Positions 7,878-17,168 of a stretch of 64,000 nt of DNA are shown here, piece by piece. Under the pieces are notes generated by a model. That model made no database searches, was not told where the DNA came from, and saw nothing but the letters and a program-made list of their open reading frames with translations. Position 1 is the stretch's first letter, and each line of letters starts with the position of its first letter. Position numbers and translations under genes: made by a program. The DNA comes from DSYU01 sp963827605 (lineage in GTDB: Bacteria > Chloroflexota > Anaerolineae > Anaerolineales > Anaerolineaceae), in contig CAWHBK010000001.1 of the NCBI GenBank assembly GCA_963827605.1, forward strand, positions 1,116,001 through 1,180,000, in the 5' to 3' direction.

Positions 7878-10206
7878 CTACGTTTCCAGGCCAACCAGGC
7901 GCATCACCCAATTCCGATAACCGATCGAGCGAATTTTTGCAACCGCCTGTTTTGCCCGGAACAGGTTCGCCGGGTACGGGCTGTACATCGCCCGCTGGTA
8001 TTCTTCCAGCAAAGCCAGGGCCTGATCTTCCACGCCCGGCACGATATTCACCAGAATTGCCACCTGTTCCGCGGGCGTATTGGCCGGGTCAACCCGCTGT
8101 CCCCATACGCGCAGCATAAAGCTGACGTTGGCGAACAAATTCTCCATCGGCGTGCGCAGCGCGCGGCGGGCCCACATCCGCAGCCAACCGGGCGTGCGCA
8201 AACCGCGTTCGTCAAACACCTTTTCCAACCAGTTCGGCAGCGGCAAATCCTGAGTCCTCCGGCGGCGCATTTCTAAAACCACCAACGTAACCGACAATCA
8301 GCACCCCTGCCAAAGCCGCGAACCCTGTTCTGGAAGACTGGAGAGAATTGCGCCGGTTCTGTTCCCGATCCAACTCTTCCACCATTCCTGGATCCCGTTC
8401 GTACTGTCTTGGGTCGAATGTGGGTTCTGGCTGCGCCTGCCCGCCGCCGGAAGCGACTGCGTCGGCCGGCGAACCTTCCGGATAAGTGCTCAACGGCTGC
8501 GAAACGGTTGGCTCAAAGGGGACCCACCCGAGGTTCGGGAAGTACACTTCCGGCCAGGCATGGCTGTCTTTCCCCAGAACCAGGTACGAAGCCTGTTCCG
8601 GCTCCCAGGTCCCTTCCGCATAACCGACTACCATGCGCGTCGGAACGCCCAGTGAACGGAGCATCATCACTTCGGCGGAGGCATAGTAGTTACAAAAACC
8701 CGCCCGCAGGTCGAACAGGAACCACTCCAGCGGTTCGCGGTTGCGTGGCGGGTCGGGGACCGTTATGCTGTAGGTAATCGTTCGCCGCAAATACTGCGTG
8801 ATAGCCATCGTCTTATCGTAAGGGGTTTTCTCCTCACCGGCAATCTGGCGGGCCAGTTCAACAATCCTGGGTGAGAAATTTGTGGGCATTTCCAGATAAC
8901 GCTGCTTGATCCAATCGGGGTATTCTTCACCCGCCTCTTGCATGGCCAGCACGGTTGGCTCAGGCACATCGGACCGCACGGTATACTGCTCCCCACCCTT
9001 CAAAGGCGGATCGAGCACAATCGTGTTTAAATCCATCACGCCGTCCGCGGCTTCTGAAACAACTGCTTGCGCCGACCGGCTGATCGTCAGCGGCTCATTG
9101 GTGTAATACAACGTCTTTAGCAGCGGTATCTGCGATATGAAGGTAAACTGCACCTGCTCGCGCATCGACCAGGGTGGATAAACGAGTGACCGGTAGGTTG
9201 GGCCAATGGGTTGGGTTGTGCCGATTCTCGTCTGCCACTGGCCGCCCTGATATTCATCATACGTGCGCGCCGCCCAATACATCCGGTTGCCCAGCCGGCC
9301 TTTTTCAGGCCGCACGATGAACTGTAGTTCTTCACTCTGGTTGCCGCCGGTGCCCAGGAACATATTGCTCCCATAGCCTTGCACCGAAATCGGGTTCGTG
9401 CTGCGCAGGGAATTGACGGCCTTCGAAACGCGGTCGCGGAATACCTGCCAGCTTTCGGTAACCCGCTCGCGAGCGGGATTGTTGTAATCAAAGAAGTTGA
9501 TAATGCGGGGGGTATTCCAGGCCACAAGTGCCACAACAACCGCGGCAACGGCCACTCCCCGCCCCAGGTCGTAACCGACCTCCATTTCAATCGTGCCCCC
9601 GCGCTCTTCCCATTCTTTTCGGGAGCGCAGGAAGTAAATCCGCCCCAGCAAGAGCAGGCAGAAAATCAGGTATAACAGGCTGTACATCCCCCCCGGCGGG
9701 TTGGCTGCCCGGTACATTTCCATGGTGTACTCGATCACCAGAATCATGCCGCCTAAAGATAAAAGAGGCAGCCATGGGTTTGCCCGCCGCACCAACCGGT
9801 AGGTGGCCAGCAGGCTGGCCAACCAGTACAGGAGCATCATCGTGGTCAGAAACAGGATGGAGTCTTTTACCGGCTTATTCCCAATGAAATCTGACGTTGC
9901 GTACCAAATTCGCGCATATACGATCGTCATGCGCTCATTCCAATCCACAACGGGGGTAAGCAGGCCCAACTGCCACGGGATCACGAACAAGGTGTACACC
10001 AGGCCCATCCCAAAAGTCACCCGGCCGGGGAAAATGCTCTTCCCCAATGCAAAGCCAAAAATGGCCCCCAGGAGTACAATTAAACTCACCCGGCCCAGGT
10101 TTTCTGTCCAGTTGGTCGACTGTAAACGAGCACTCGCGAGCAACAACGCGGCGACTAAAAACAATGCCGCGGGAATGTCCCACCATCGTTGTGTTTTTAT
10201 CTTCAT
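7878..10206 (-). CDS. membrane transglutaminase-like protein, one frameshift
   Basis: Large integral membrane protein with an extracytoplasmic transglutaminase-like (TgpA-type) domain. The N-terminal 200 residues form about six hydrophobic helices. The catalytic core follows, with Cys in DLRAGFCNYYASAEV (about residue 506), then SLGVPTRMVVGYAEG, His in DSHAWPEVYFPNLGW (about 547) and VPFEPT, which supplies the third acidic residue. A last membrane helix (LAGVLIVG) is broken by an indel at about 8282-8300. The C-terminal cytoplasmic part (RRRRTQDLPLPNWLEKV to the stop at 7878) reads in the next frame and resembles the DUF4129-type tails of these proteins. Joined length is about 775 residues. 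The substrate is unknown; relatives act on cell-surface proteins or peptides. Divergent from the PAP2 gene. Confidence 0.8.
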
Positions 10207-10291
10207 AGATCCGAGTGTACAATAGAATCCAGCAGATCGTCAACCTCTAAATCCTGATTCTGAATTTTTATTAAGGAGTAACTCGACCCGC

Positions 10292-11320
10292 ATGGACGCT
10301 CTCCATCCGTTTGAGCTCGTATGGATCCTGTTCCTGCAAAGCCTGGGTGCCTGGCTCGCGGAACCGCTGCGCCTGTTTTCGATGCTGGGCAGCGAAGACT
10401 TTTTTATGCTGGTTATGCCCTCGCTGTATTGGTGTTTTAATTCTGTTCTCGGCTTCCGCGTGGCCATCATTCTCATCTTAAGTAACGGGTTGTCTTCCGT
10501 GCTGAAGCTGGCTTTCCATTCTCCACGCCCTTACTGGCTTGAACCCCGCATCAATGGGTTTGTTTCGGAACACTCTTTTGGTGCACCTTCCGCGCATGCC
10601 CAGAATGCAGCCGGTATTTGGGGGTTGGTTGCCGTTTCTCGCCGGCGGGCATGGGAAAGGTCAGCCCTGATCGCGGTCATTTTTCTGATCGGGTTTTCGC
10701 GCATTTACCTGGGCGTGCACTTTATCAGTGATGTCATAGCCGGGTGGCTGGCCGGCGGGCTGCTCCTTTTTCTATTCCTCAAAATGGAACGCCCGGTGTG
10801 GCGCTGGCTGCGAGTACGCTCGCTCAACCAGATGCTTGCGCTGTCGATCGCCACAACCGTTGTATTGGGGTTAGCCATTATCCTGAGCGCCGCCGCGCTG
10901 GGCAGTTGGCAGCTCCCACCGGCCTGGATGGCAAACGCGCTTACCAGCCAGCCGGAAGATGTGATTGACCCGCTGAACATAGACGTGGCGTTTACCCTGA
11001 GCGGCACATGGTTCGGTTTGATGGTCGGGGCTGCCTGGCTGTACCACCGTCAGGGCGGCTTTGACGCGTCCGGTACGCCCAGGCAGCGCCTGCTGCGCTA
11101 CCTCATTGGCGTTGCGGGTATCTTCGTCCTCTGGTTCGCGCTCGGGAAGGTGCTACCCCGCAACGCCGACCTGCTCAGCTATACCCTGCGCTTCTTCCGC
11201 TACACATCCGTGGGATTGTGGATTTCCGCACTCGCTCCACTTCTATTTAAGCGCTTAGGCCTTACGCAGCTGTGTAAGAAGGAAATTCCCTCTTTCTCCG
11301 CCGGAGAAAATCCTCTATAA
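10292..11320 (+). CDS. PAP2-family membrane phosphatase
   Basis: Membrane phosphatase of the PAP2/vanadium haloperoxidase fold, 342 residues. All three phosphatase motifs are visible: KLAFHSPRPYW (motif 1, K-x6-RP type), GAPSAHAQNAAG (PSxH type, motif 2, with the catalytic histidine) and GFSRIYLGVHFISDVIAGW (motif 3, SRxxxxxHxxxD). The first 210 residues are the PAP2 core with several membrane helices. About four extra helices follow, so the protein is longer than minimal PAP2 enzymes. Likely substrates are undecaprenyl pyrophosphate or another lipid phosphate at the outer membrane face, which would help recycle the lipid carrier of the nearby glycan locus; this is inference. GGAG sits about 13 bases before the ATG. 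Confidence 0.85.
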   Translation: MDALHPFELVWILFLQSLGAWLAEPLRLFSMLGSEDFFMLVMPSLYWCFNSVLGFRVAIILILSNGLSSVLKLAFHSPRPYWLEPRINGFVSEHSFGAPSAHAQNAAGIWGLVAVSRRRAWERSALIAVIFLIGFSRIYLGVHFISDVIAGWLAGGLLLFLFLKMERPVWRWLRVRSLNQMLALSIATTVVLGLAIILSAAALGSWQLPPAWMANALTSQPEDVIDPLNIDVAFTLSGTWFGLMVGAAWLYHRQGGFDASGTPRQRLLRYLIGVAGIFVLWFALGKVLPRNADLLSYTLRFFRYTSVGLWISALAPLLFKRLGLTQLCKKEIPSFSAGENPL

Positions 11321-11351
11321 TAAATTACATGAATTTGAAGGAGGGCAATAT

Positions 11352-11573
11352 ATGCAAAAAGCGTTAAATCTCGTTCTTGGGTTTTTCCTGGGCAGCCTGG
11401 TTGGCAGTTCACTCGCCCTGCTCCTTACGCCAAAATCTGGCGATGAGCTGCGCACGGATGTACGCGAGTACACCCGGCAGATAAAAAGTGAGGTCGAACA
11501 GGCCGCAAACGCGCGCCGGGGCGAACTGGAGCGCGAACTGGCCAACCTGCGCGGCGAGGTAATCACAGAGTAA
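11352..11573 (+). CDS. YtxH-like small membrane-anchored protein
   Basis: A 73-residue protein with one N-terminal membrane helix of the YtxH pattern (GFFLGSLVGSSLALLLTPKSG, then DELR), followed by a charged helix (residues 35-70) likely to form a coiled coil. YtxH-domain proteins are stress-linked in Bacillus, but their biochemical role is unknown. It lies 31 bases after the PAP2 gene with a good GGAGGG site, so it is probably co-transcribed. A strong terminator follows directly. Confidence 0.75.
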   Translation: MQKALNLVLGFFLGSLVGSSLALLLTPKSGDELRTDVREYTRQIKSEVEQAANARRGELERELANLRGEVITE

Positions 11574-11581
11574 TTTCCATG

Positions 11582-11621
11582 AAAAACCGTGCTCGGGTTT
11601 TCAAACCCGGGCACGGTTTTT
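11582..11621. terminator. strong bidirectional rho-independent terminator
   Basis: The arms AAAAACCGTGCTCGGGTTT (11582-11600) and AAACCCGGGCACGGTTTTT (11603-11621) form a 19-bp stem with one mismatched position and a 2-base loop. A-tracts and T-tracts on both sides make it work in both directions, between the YtxH gene and the convergent metallopeptidase gene. Confidence 0.9.
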
Positions 11622-11641
11622 AATTCCTTAGGCGCGGTACC

Positions 11642-13720
11642 TTACTTCTGAAAGCGAAAGCGGTACGCCGCCTCCTGCGTGGTAAAGCGGGTCACCCCGC
11701 TTACTACCAGAACCGCATCCTGGACATCCCCACCCAGCTGTAGCGGAATGTCCACAGATTGGTTTGCCGCTAATGTGATGTACTGCACAGTAGTGTCTTT
11801 GCCTTCCTGGATGAGCGAAACGCGGAAGATTTGCGGCAAGTGATTTTCGATCCGCGCAAAACCATCTCCCTGCCAGCCGCCTTCATCCTGCTCAAAATCC
11901 GTGCTGTAACCGATTTCCGGAATGCTCACATCGTCCAGCATCAACCCCTCACCGTTTACCGCGGCGTCGGTCACATACTCGAAACGCAGTTGCACCGTTT
12001 TCCCGGCAAACTGCGAGATATCCACGCTTTCCTCGACCCAGTCATCCGTTTGGCCGTTGTATCCCCAACCGTAAGCATTGCCGGAAGGGTCTTCCGACTT
12101 ATCCCGGCCGGAGGGCGTTTTTAGGATCTGCCAGGTTTTCCCATCATCCGCCGATGCAACCAGGTACAGATAATCGTAGTCTTTTTCGAGATCGTACCAG
12201 GTAGCGTATTTTAATGTCAGCGGGCCGCTTGCCTGGCTGAAGTCGAAGGTCTGCGTGAGAGTCATGTCCGATTCATCCCCCTTATTCGACCAGAACGTAT
12301 AGTTGCCAGAATTGGCGCCCACGGGCATCACGCCCACTTCCGTGGTGCCCTGAAAACTTAACGTGGTGTTCCCAGAACAGTTAATCTTTATATAGTCCAC
12401 TCCATATTGGTGGACGGAGCGGGACTGCCAGTCGGGCGAGCAGTCGTCGATCTCTTCCGTTGCGCTGGTCTTTGGCGCATTTTTGTGGCGCTGGTACGTA
12501 AAACGGCCGTCCTCCACCCGCGGGTCATTCAAATAGGTGGCGATCACCCAATCGGCAAAAACATCATCCGAAAGGATGGCTTTTCCCGTCTTGGGGTCCG
12601 CAGCCTTGAGCGATGTTAACACCTTGTCGATGCTGTCCATGCCGTTGTCTTCATTTCCAACCACTGCTTGCGTGGCATCATCCCCAAAGCGGTCCAGGAA
12701 ATAAGCCAGGAACATGAAGGATGCTCCGTAATGCGGGGTTGAGTCGGGGGGAGAGGGCCAGTAGGTTAATTGTATATCGGGGTTGCTGGCATACAGCGTA
12801 TCAAAGCCGCCCACATCATACCCGTTGAGAAGCTCTGCCAGTACCGAAAAGCCTTCGTTCATCCAGGACGATTCATTGCGATCCCCATACCAGTGGATCA
12901 TATGCTGGAACTCATGCGCCACGGTTCCATAAATGTAACTCTCGCCCAACTGAACGTTATCCGCGCTGATCATAAACATTTCATGCGCATTCGAGTACTG
13001 GTGCGCCTGCGGGGGCAGTTCATCCGCCGATGAGAAATAGCCGGCAATGCCGTTGCCCAGGCCGCGCGCGTAAAGGATATACAGGTGTTCATCCCCATCG
13101 ATCCCTGGACTCCATTCACTGCCAAAAAAAGCGCGATCGGTGGGGTAAATCTTATTTTCAAAAGCGTCGGCCAGTTGTTTCAAATCATCCAGGTCATAGG
13201 TCACCCCATTTTCGATCCAGAAATAGAGATGGGGGGCGCTGTGCCGTAAGGTGGCTTTCACCTGGAAATTTTCATTTGTCTCCACGTTGGACGCCCAGAA
13301 GGTTTTCTCATCGCCAACCTGCATGGGCGCATTGGGAGGCGTCATCGTCTCAGGAATGTTTTCCTTGCCTTCCAGGCGGCGCGCCAGGTCGCGCGGATCA
13401 TTGATCGGAACAATTTCGCTTTCCAGGGTTTTCAATGTTTCAGCCGCTTCCTGGCTGGGCGGGGTCTGATTTTCCTGAACCGGTTGGGACGGTGCGTCAG
13501 GGGTTTCCTTTGTTGTCGGAAACACTGGCGTGGCCAACCCCGGAAGATCCTCCAGGGTGGCAATCTGGGTCATCAAAACACCCGGCGTAAAATCGCTTAC
13601 CGACCGTTGAACGCCAAACCACGCAAGCCCGCCCAACCCAATACACGCCACACCCAAACACAGGCACGCAAGCAGTAAACCGATCCCGCCGGCGATCCAC
13701 CATTTTTTATTGTTGTCCAT
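11642..13720 (-). CDS. secreted zinc metallopeptidase with HExxH (M30/M6-like)
   Basis: About 692 residues. A single N-terminal membrane anchor (WWIAGGIGLLLACLCLGVACIG, about 7-35) and a Pro/Thr/Glu-rich linker lead to a peptidase domain. It has VAHEFQHMIHW (zinc motif HEFQH, about residue 269) followed by SSWMNEGFSVLAE, which gives the downstream glutamate ligand as in gluzincins. The arrangement fits hyicolysin-type M30 or related 'immune inhibitor A'-like enzymes. The C-terminal half is beta-rich, with a MAM/CBM-like segment (DDGKTWQILKTPSG, VDISQFAGKTVQLRFEYVTD), typical of secreted M6 enzymes. The ATG at 13720 has AAGGAG 6 bases upstream and overlaps the polymerase gene by 14 bases; an ATG at 13726 has no spacing. 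It would act outside the membrane. The substrate is unknown. Confidence 0.7.
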   Translation of the reverse strand: MDNNKKWWIAGGIGLLLACLCLGVACIGLGGLAWFGVQRSVSDFTPGVLMTQIATLEDLPGLATPVFPTTKETPDAPSQPVQENQTPPSQEAAETLKTLESEIVPINDPRDLARRLEGKENIPETMTPPNAPMQVGDEKTFWASNVETNENFQVKATLRHSAPHLYFWIENGVTYDLDDLKQLADAFENKIYPTDRAFFGSEWSPGIDGDEHLYILYARGLGNGIAGYFSSADELPPQAHQYSNAHEMFMISADNVQLGESYIYGTVAHEFQHMIHWYGDRNESSWMNEGFSVLAELLNGYDVGGFDTLYASNPDIQLTYWPSPPDSTPHYGASFMFLAYFLDRFGDDATQAVVGNEDNGMDSIDKVLTSLKAADPKTGKAILSDDVFADWVIATYLNDPRVEDGRFTYQRHKNAPKTSATEEIDDCSPDWQSRSVHQYGVDYIKINCSGNTTLSFQGTTEVGVMPVGANSGNYTFWSNKGDESDMTLTQTFDFSQASGPLTLKYATWYDLEKDYDYLYLVASADDGKTWQILKTPSGRDKSEDPSGNAYGWGYNGQTDDWVEESVDISQFAGKTVQLRFEYVTDAAVNGEGLMLDDVSIPEIGYSTDFEQDEGGWQGDGFARIENHLPQIFRVSLIQEGKDTTVQYITLAANQSVDIPLQLGGDVQDAVLVVSGVTRFTTQEAAYRFRFQK

Positions 13721-15260
13721 ATCCATCTCCTTGTACTCTGACGCTGCCAACCGTTTCCCCAGCTTCCGCCAAACGGACGCTTGTTGTGCTGGCGCTGGCC
13801 CTGCGCGCAATTTCGCATGCGGTGGTTAACAGGCCAAATGAAAACCAATAGTAAGGAAGTGCAAACGTATCGATACTAAACCCTTCGATGATGAAACCGA
13901 CCAGGACGAAGCTGCCCGCCAGGCCCACCATTTTCAGCAAAGGATCTCGCCGGATGCTCAGGAATTGCGCTGACCGCCAAAGCACGTAGACCCAGGAGAG
14001 AAACAGGCCAAACCCAACCATTCCGTTCTCCGCCAGCAGCCGCACCCACAGGCTTTTGATATTGGGCAAGTTTGTCCATTGGTACAGCAGGGTGCGAACT
14101 TCGGTAAGCGCCAGGCTAAATGCGCTCAGCTTCTGCGGAAAGAAATACCCTGCATTGCCCGGCCCAACCCCCAGGATCGGATAATCATTGAAGATCTCCC
14201 AACCCGCCTGCCAGAACACAATCCGCTCGGCAAAAACGTTTTTATTGGCCCAGTGTAAGAAAGACTGTTCTTTAATTGCTGAGAAATCAAACAGGCCTGC
14301 CATCCGTACCGGGTCTACCTTGCTAAGAGCATAGCCTGCCCCATACAGCAGCCCCGCATACGCCATCCCCAGTGCCAGAACGCTTGCCAGAATAAAGGAC
14401 AGCTGATACACCCGCAGCCGCGCAGCGGGCAAAGAACGCCCTTGAAATAACCGCCGCTGCGCCCAACGCACAAACCGCACATTCCACAACAACAGCAGGT
14501 AGGCGATCATGCCCAGGAATGTCAGCCAGCCGATCCGCGAAACAGTCAGGATCAACACAGCCATCCCGGCCAGGAAAAGCAGGTGCTCCAGGTGAAACTT
14601 CCAAATCCTGAAACGGTGCGCGGTAAACCCGGTCAGCGTAGCAGCCATCCAGAGCGGCAGATAGAGCATGTTCAACTGGTGCGAAAGCCAGGAAGGTTCA
14701 TAGGAAAACCCGTTCACGCGCGGGCCGTACAGCAGCAGGCTGGTCGAAATCGATCCCTGGAAATTCCACATCCAATCTGGATACCCATGCATGCGCTGCC
14801 AGGTCAACGCCTGAAAAAAAGACCATGCCAGAGCCAGAGCGCCGCCCCAGTTAATCCAGCGCAGCAGAAAGCATATCCGGTTCGACTGGCTGGCCCAACC
14901 GGCCACCACCAGGTAAAAGAAAATGCCAACGGCCAGCGTAGCCAGGGCCTTTAGCTCGCTGTTCAGCAATGAAGCCCCTTTGAAGGCTGGGAAAGGCAAG
15001 AACACAGCCGCCGCTGCCGACACCAGCGCGAGACTGAGAAATGCGAACAACGGCGTCACCTGTGCCGGCAGCCTGCCGGAGCGCAGCAGGTACGGCGCGA
15101 ACCAGATGATCAGCAGGATCAGCATCGGCAAAAATGAAAGCGGCGCGACCATTTGCGAACCGGTCAACCGGGCAACCAGAGGAAAACTGGTAAATGGCAA
15201 CAGGAATGCCATTAATCCTGCGGTTATCCACTGCGAGGAAACGTACAGGCGGTTCATCAC
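13707..15260 (-). CDS. O-antigen ligase/polymerase-like membrane protein (Wzy/WaaL)
   Basis: A 517-residue protein with about 12 membrane helices and a large extracytoplasmic loop. The segment NVFAERIVFWQAGWEIFNDYPILGVGPGN is the family's signature loop, with the conserved Arg and the GVGPGNAG motif. Such enzymes transfer or polymerise lipid-linked glycan on the outer membrane face. It starts 3 bases after the Wzz-like gene and ends inside the peptidase gene, so all three look like one operon. An ABC exporter is also present, and ABC-dependent pathways do not need Wzy. It may therefore be a ligase to a protein or lipid acceptor, or belong to a second Wzy-type pathway. Confidence 0.8.
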   Translation of the reverse strand: MMNRLYVSSQWITAGLMAFLLPFTSFPLVARLTGSQMVAPLSFLPMLILLIIWFAPYLLRSGRLPAQVTPLFAFLSLALVSAAAAVFLPFPAFKGASLLNSELKALATLAVGIFFYLVVAGWASQSNRICFLLRWINWGGALALAWSFFQALTWQRMHGYPDWMWNFQGSISTSLLLYGPRVNGFSYEPSWLSHQLNMLYLPLWMAATLTGFTAHRFRIWKFHLEHLLFLAGMAVLILTVSRIGWLTFLGMIAYLLLLWNVRFVRWAQRRLFQGRSLPAARLRVYQLSFILASVLALGMAYAGLLYGAGYALSKVDPVRMAGLFDFSAIKEQSFLHWANKNVFAERIVFWQAGWEIFNDYPILGVGPGNAGYFFPQKLSAFSLALTEVRTLLYQWTNLPNIKSLWVRLLAENGMVGFGLFLSWVYVLWRSAQFLSIRRDPLLKMVGLAGSFVLVGFIIEGFSIDTFALPYYWFSFGLLTTACEIARRASASTTSVRLAEAGETVGSVRVQGDGYGQQ

Positions 15261-15263
15261 CGG

Positions 15264-16088
15264 TCAGCTTCTTCCCGGCCTGAATTCAAATCGCCCGGCA
15301 GGCAGCCGTTCCAGGACCCCCAACTGCACCAGCCCAATGCCCAATATCAGCCCAATAAAACAGCCCGCCAGAACGAGCTGGTTGCGGTTATACAGGACCG
15401 GACTGCCAGACACCACCGCCTGTTCAATCGGGCCAATGGTAATCCCAGAGAACAGACCCAGGCTGGCGATTCGTTCTTGATAGAGCTCGGTGCCGGCCGA
15501 GCGGATATCTTCCTGGATCTCGGCAAACCGGGACCCGCTGCACTGCCCGCTTGCCGGCTCGCTGGCGGCCGCTTTTGCCAGGCAGTTTTCCAGAGACCGC
15601 AGGTAGCGGTCCCAATGGTCGGCGCGTAATGTATGCTGGTAACCCTCCAAAAGGACTGCCTGCCCCTGTTCCACCCATATATTCGCCAGGCGCTCGGCTA
15701 CATGCGGGTCGGTGTTGCGCACGCGCAAATCCCACACATTCACTTTGCGTTCCAGTACCGTGGCTTTCTTTAGTTCCGTCAGGTTGGTGTGGATCCCTTC
15801 CGCGGCTGCCCGTTCAATGACCCGCGGAACAACGTTCGCATCGGAATAAATGATATCCCCAACCAGGTTGATCGCCGTATCCTCCTCATACTGAGTCAAC
15901 GGTCCGGTACTGACATAATTGAGCGTGGTTGAAAAATGGGCCACGGCTTCATACACCGGAGGCCGGACCCGGTGGGCCAGCCAGCCAACCAATCCCCCGG
16001 CGATCACCAACAGGGACACAAACCACCAGAAACGGACGGCGGTCTGCAGCGCGGCGAGCGGAACAAAATGATCATCTTGGGGAGCCAT
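15264..16088 (-). CDS. Wzz-like polysaccharide chain-length/co-polymerase protein
   Basis: About 274 residues from the ATG at 16088, a start chosen because it gives a normal short cytoplasmic N-terminus; a longer frame runs to 16205. Two membrane helices (about 20-42 and 240-262) flank an extracytoplasmic domain that starts with PPVYEAVAHFSTTLNYVS, the usual 'P-x-Y-E-A' entry of Wzz proteins. A helical middle follows (ERLANIWVEQGQAVLLEGYQ). The cytoplasmic tyrosine-kinase domain found in many Gram-positive-type co-polymerases is missing, and no kinase is seen nearby. It probably works with the adjacent ligase/polymerase. A region of 180 bases before it is non-coding. Confidence 0.75.
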   Translation of the reverse strand: MAPQDDHFVPLAALQTAVRFWWFVSLLVIAGGLVGWLAHRVRPPVYEAVAHFSTTLNYVSTGPLTQYEEDTAINLVGDIIYSDANVVPRVIERAAAEGIHTNLTELKKATVLERKVNVWDLRVRNTDPHVAERLANIWVEQGQAVLLEGYQHTLRADHWDRYLRSLENCLAKAAASEPASGQCSGSRFAEIQEDIRSAGTELYQERIASLGLFSGITIGPIEQAVVSGSPVLYNRNQLVLAGCFIGLILGIGLVQLGVLERLPAGRFEFRPGRS

Positions 16089-16268
16089 TGCCTTTGCGAC
16101 TGCCTCAAATTTTGACCCGGGCAAAACCAATCCTCCTGCTGTGCTTGTGAGCCACACTCTGAAAAGTAAAAAGCACAAAACGTTTTTGGATGAAAGATGG
16201 CCCAATTATACTCGGTTGGCAGAACGAAATGGTGCAAATGGAAACAGGCAGCAAGAATTATTCCAGGC

Positions 16269-17168
16269 TCAGGGCTTGCGCGTTCCGGCGAATTTTTCCT
16301 TCCGCAGCAGGGTGGCGCCCACATTCAGCACAAGCTTGGCTGCCATCAGGCTGTAAAACAACCCATTGAGCAAGAAGAAATAATCGCGGGCCAGATGTTT
16401 GCGGTAATACAGAAAATAGGAACGGTGCCATTGGTAGATCGAGCGGTAAACCTCCACCTTCGATCCTCCCTGCCCGCCGTAATGGATTATTTGGGCTTCC
16501 GGGTTATAGTAGATTTTCCAACCGGCCTGCCGCGCGCGGAAGCAAAAGTCGGCATCCTCTTGATAGGCAAAGAACAGCTCATCCAGATAACCGATCTGGC
16601 GGATCACCTCGCGGCGGATGAACATGCACGACCCGGAAACCGCTTCCACCGCATTCACCTCGTTCTCGTCCAGATAGGTCATCAGGTAACCCGCGAACCG
16701 GCGGTCTTTCGGATAGCGTTTGGAAAGGCCGGTGAAGTAGGTAAATGCATCCCATGGCCGGGCGGCGCTGCGCCGGCACTGTTTTTGCAGGGTCCCATCC
16801 CGGTTGAGGACTTTTGGCGTGCAAATCCCTGCTTCCGGATGTTCCTCCATAAAACGTACCAGCCGGTCGAACATCTCAGGCGGCACCAGGGTATCCGGAT
16901 TAAGTTGAATCAGGTACCGGCCAGAGCCTGCCTTCAACGCCTGATTCATGGGCCGGGTGTAGCCTTCATTGGTTGCATTCTCGATGAGCTGCACATCCGG
17001 ATATTCTTTCCGGATCATTTCAATCACCCCATCCTGGGAGTGGTTGTCTACGACTATGATCTCAAAAGTGCTGGCCGGAGGGCACTGGTAGATCGAATCC
17101 AGGCAGTCCTTGAGTAAGTCGCGTGCTTGATATGTCACAATGCAAATGGAAATATCTGGCTCTATCAT
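16269..17168 (-). CDS. GT2 glycosyltransferase, rhamnosyltransferase-like
   Basis: A 299-residue GT-A enzyme using a nucleotide sugar. Visible elements: DISICIVTYQARDLLKDCLDS (N-terminal Rossmann strand), EIIVVDNHSQDG, YLIQLNPDT (the metal-binding DxD position is replaced by NPD, as in many rhamnosyltransferase-like GT2s), VSGSCMFIRREV, and YQEDADFCFRARQAGW with the catalytic acidic residues (ED). A C-terminal hydrophobic segment (about 255-280) may lie on the membrane. The start overlaps the upstream GT4 gene stop by 4 bases (ATGA), indicating translational coupling. The acceptor and sugar cannot be read from sequence; rhamnose is plausible because a full rml operon is in this locus. Confidence 0.85.
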   Translation of the reverse strand: MIEPDISICIVTYQARDLLKDCLDSIYQCPPASTFEIIVVDNHSQDGVIEMIRKEYPDVQLIENATNEGYTRPMNQALKAGSGRYLIQLNPDTLVPPEMFDRLVRFMEEHPEAGICTPKVLNRDGTLQKQCRRSAARPWDAFTYFTGLSKRYPKDRRFAGYLMTYLDENEVNAVEAVSGSCMFIRREVIRQIGYLDELFFAYQEDADFCFRARQAGWKIYYNPEAQIIHYGGQGGSKVEVYRSIYQWHRSYFLYYRKHLARDYFFLLNGLFYSLMAAKLVLNVGATLLRKEKFAGTRKP

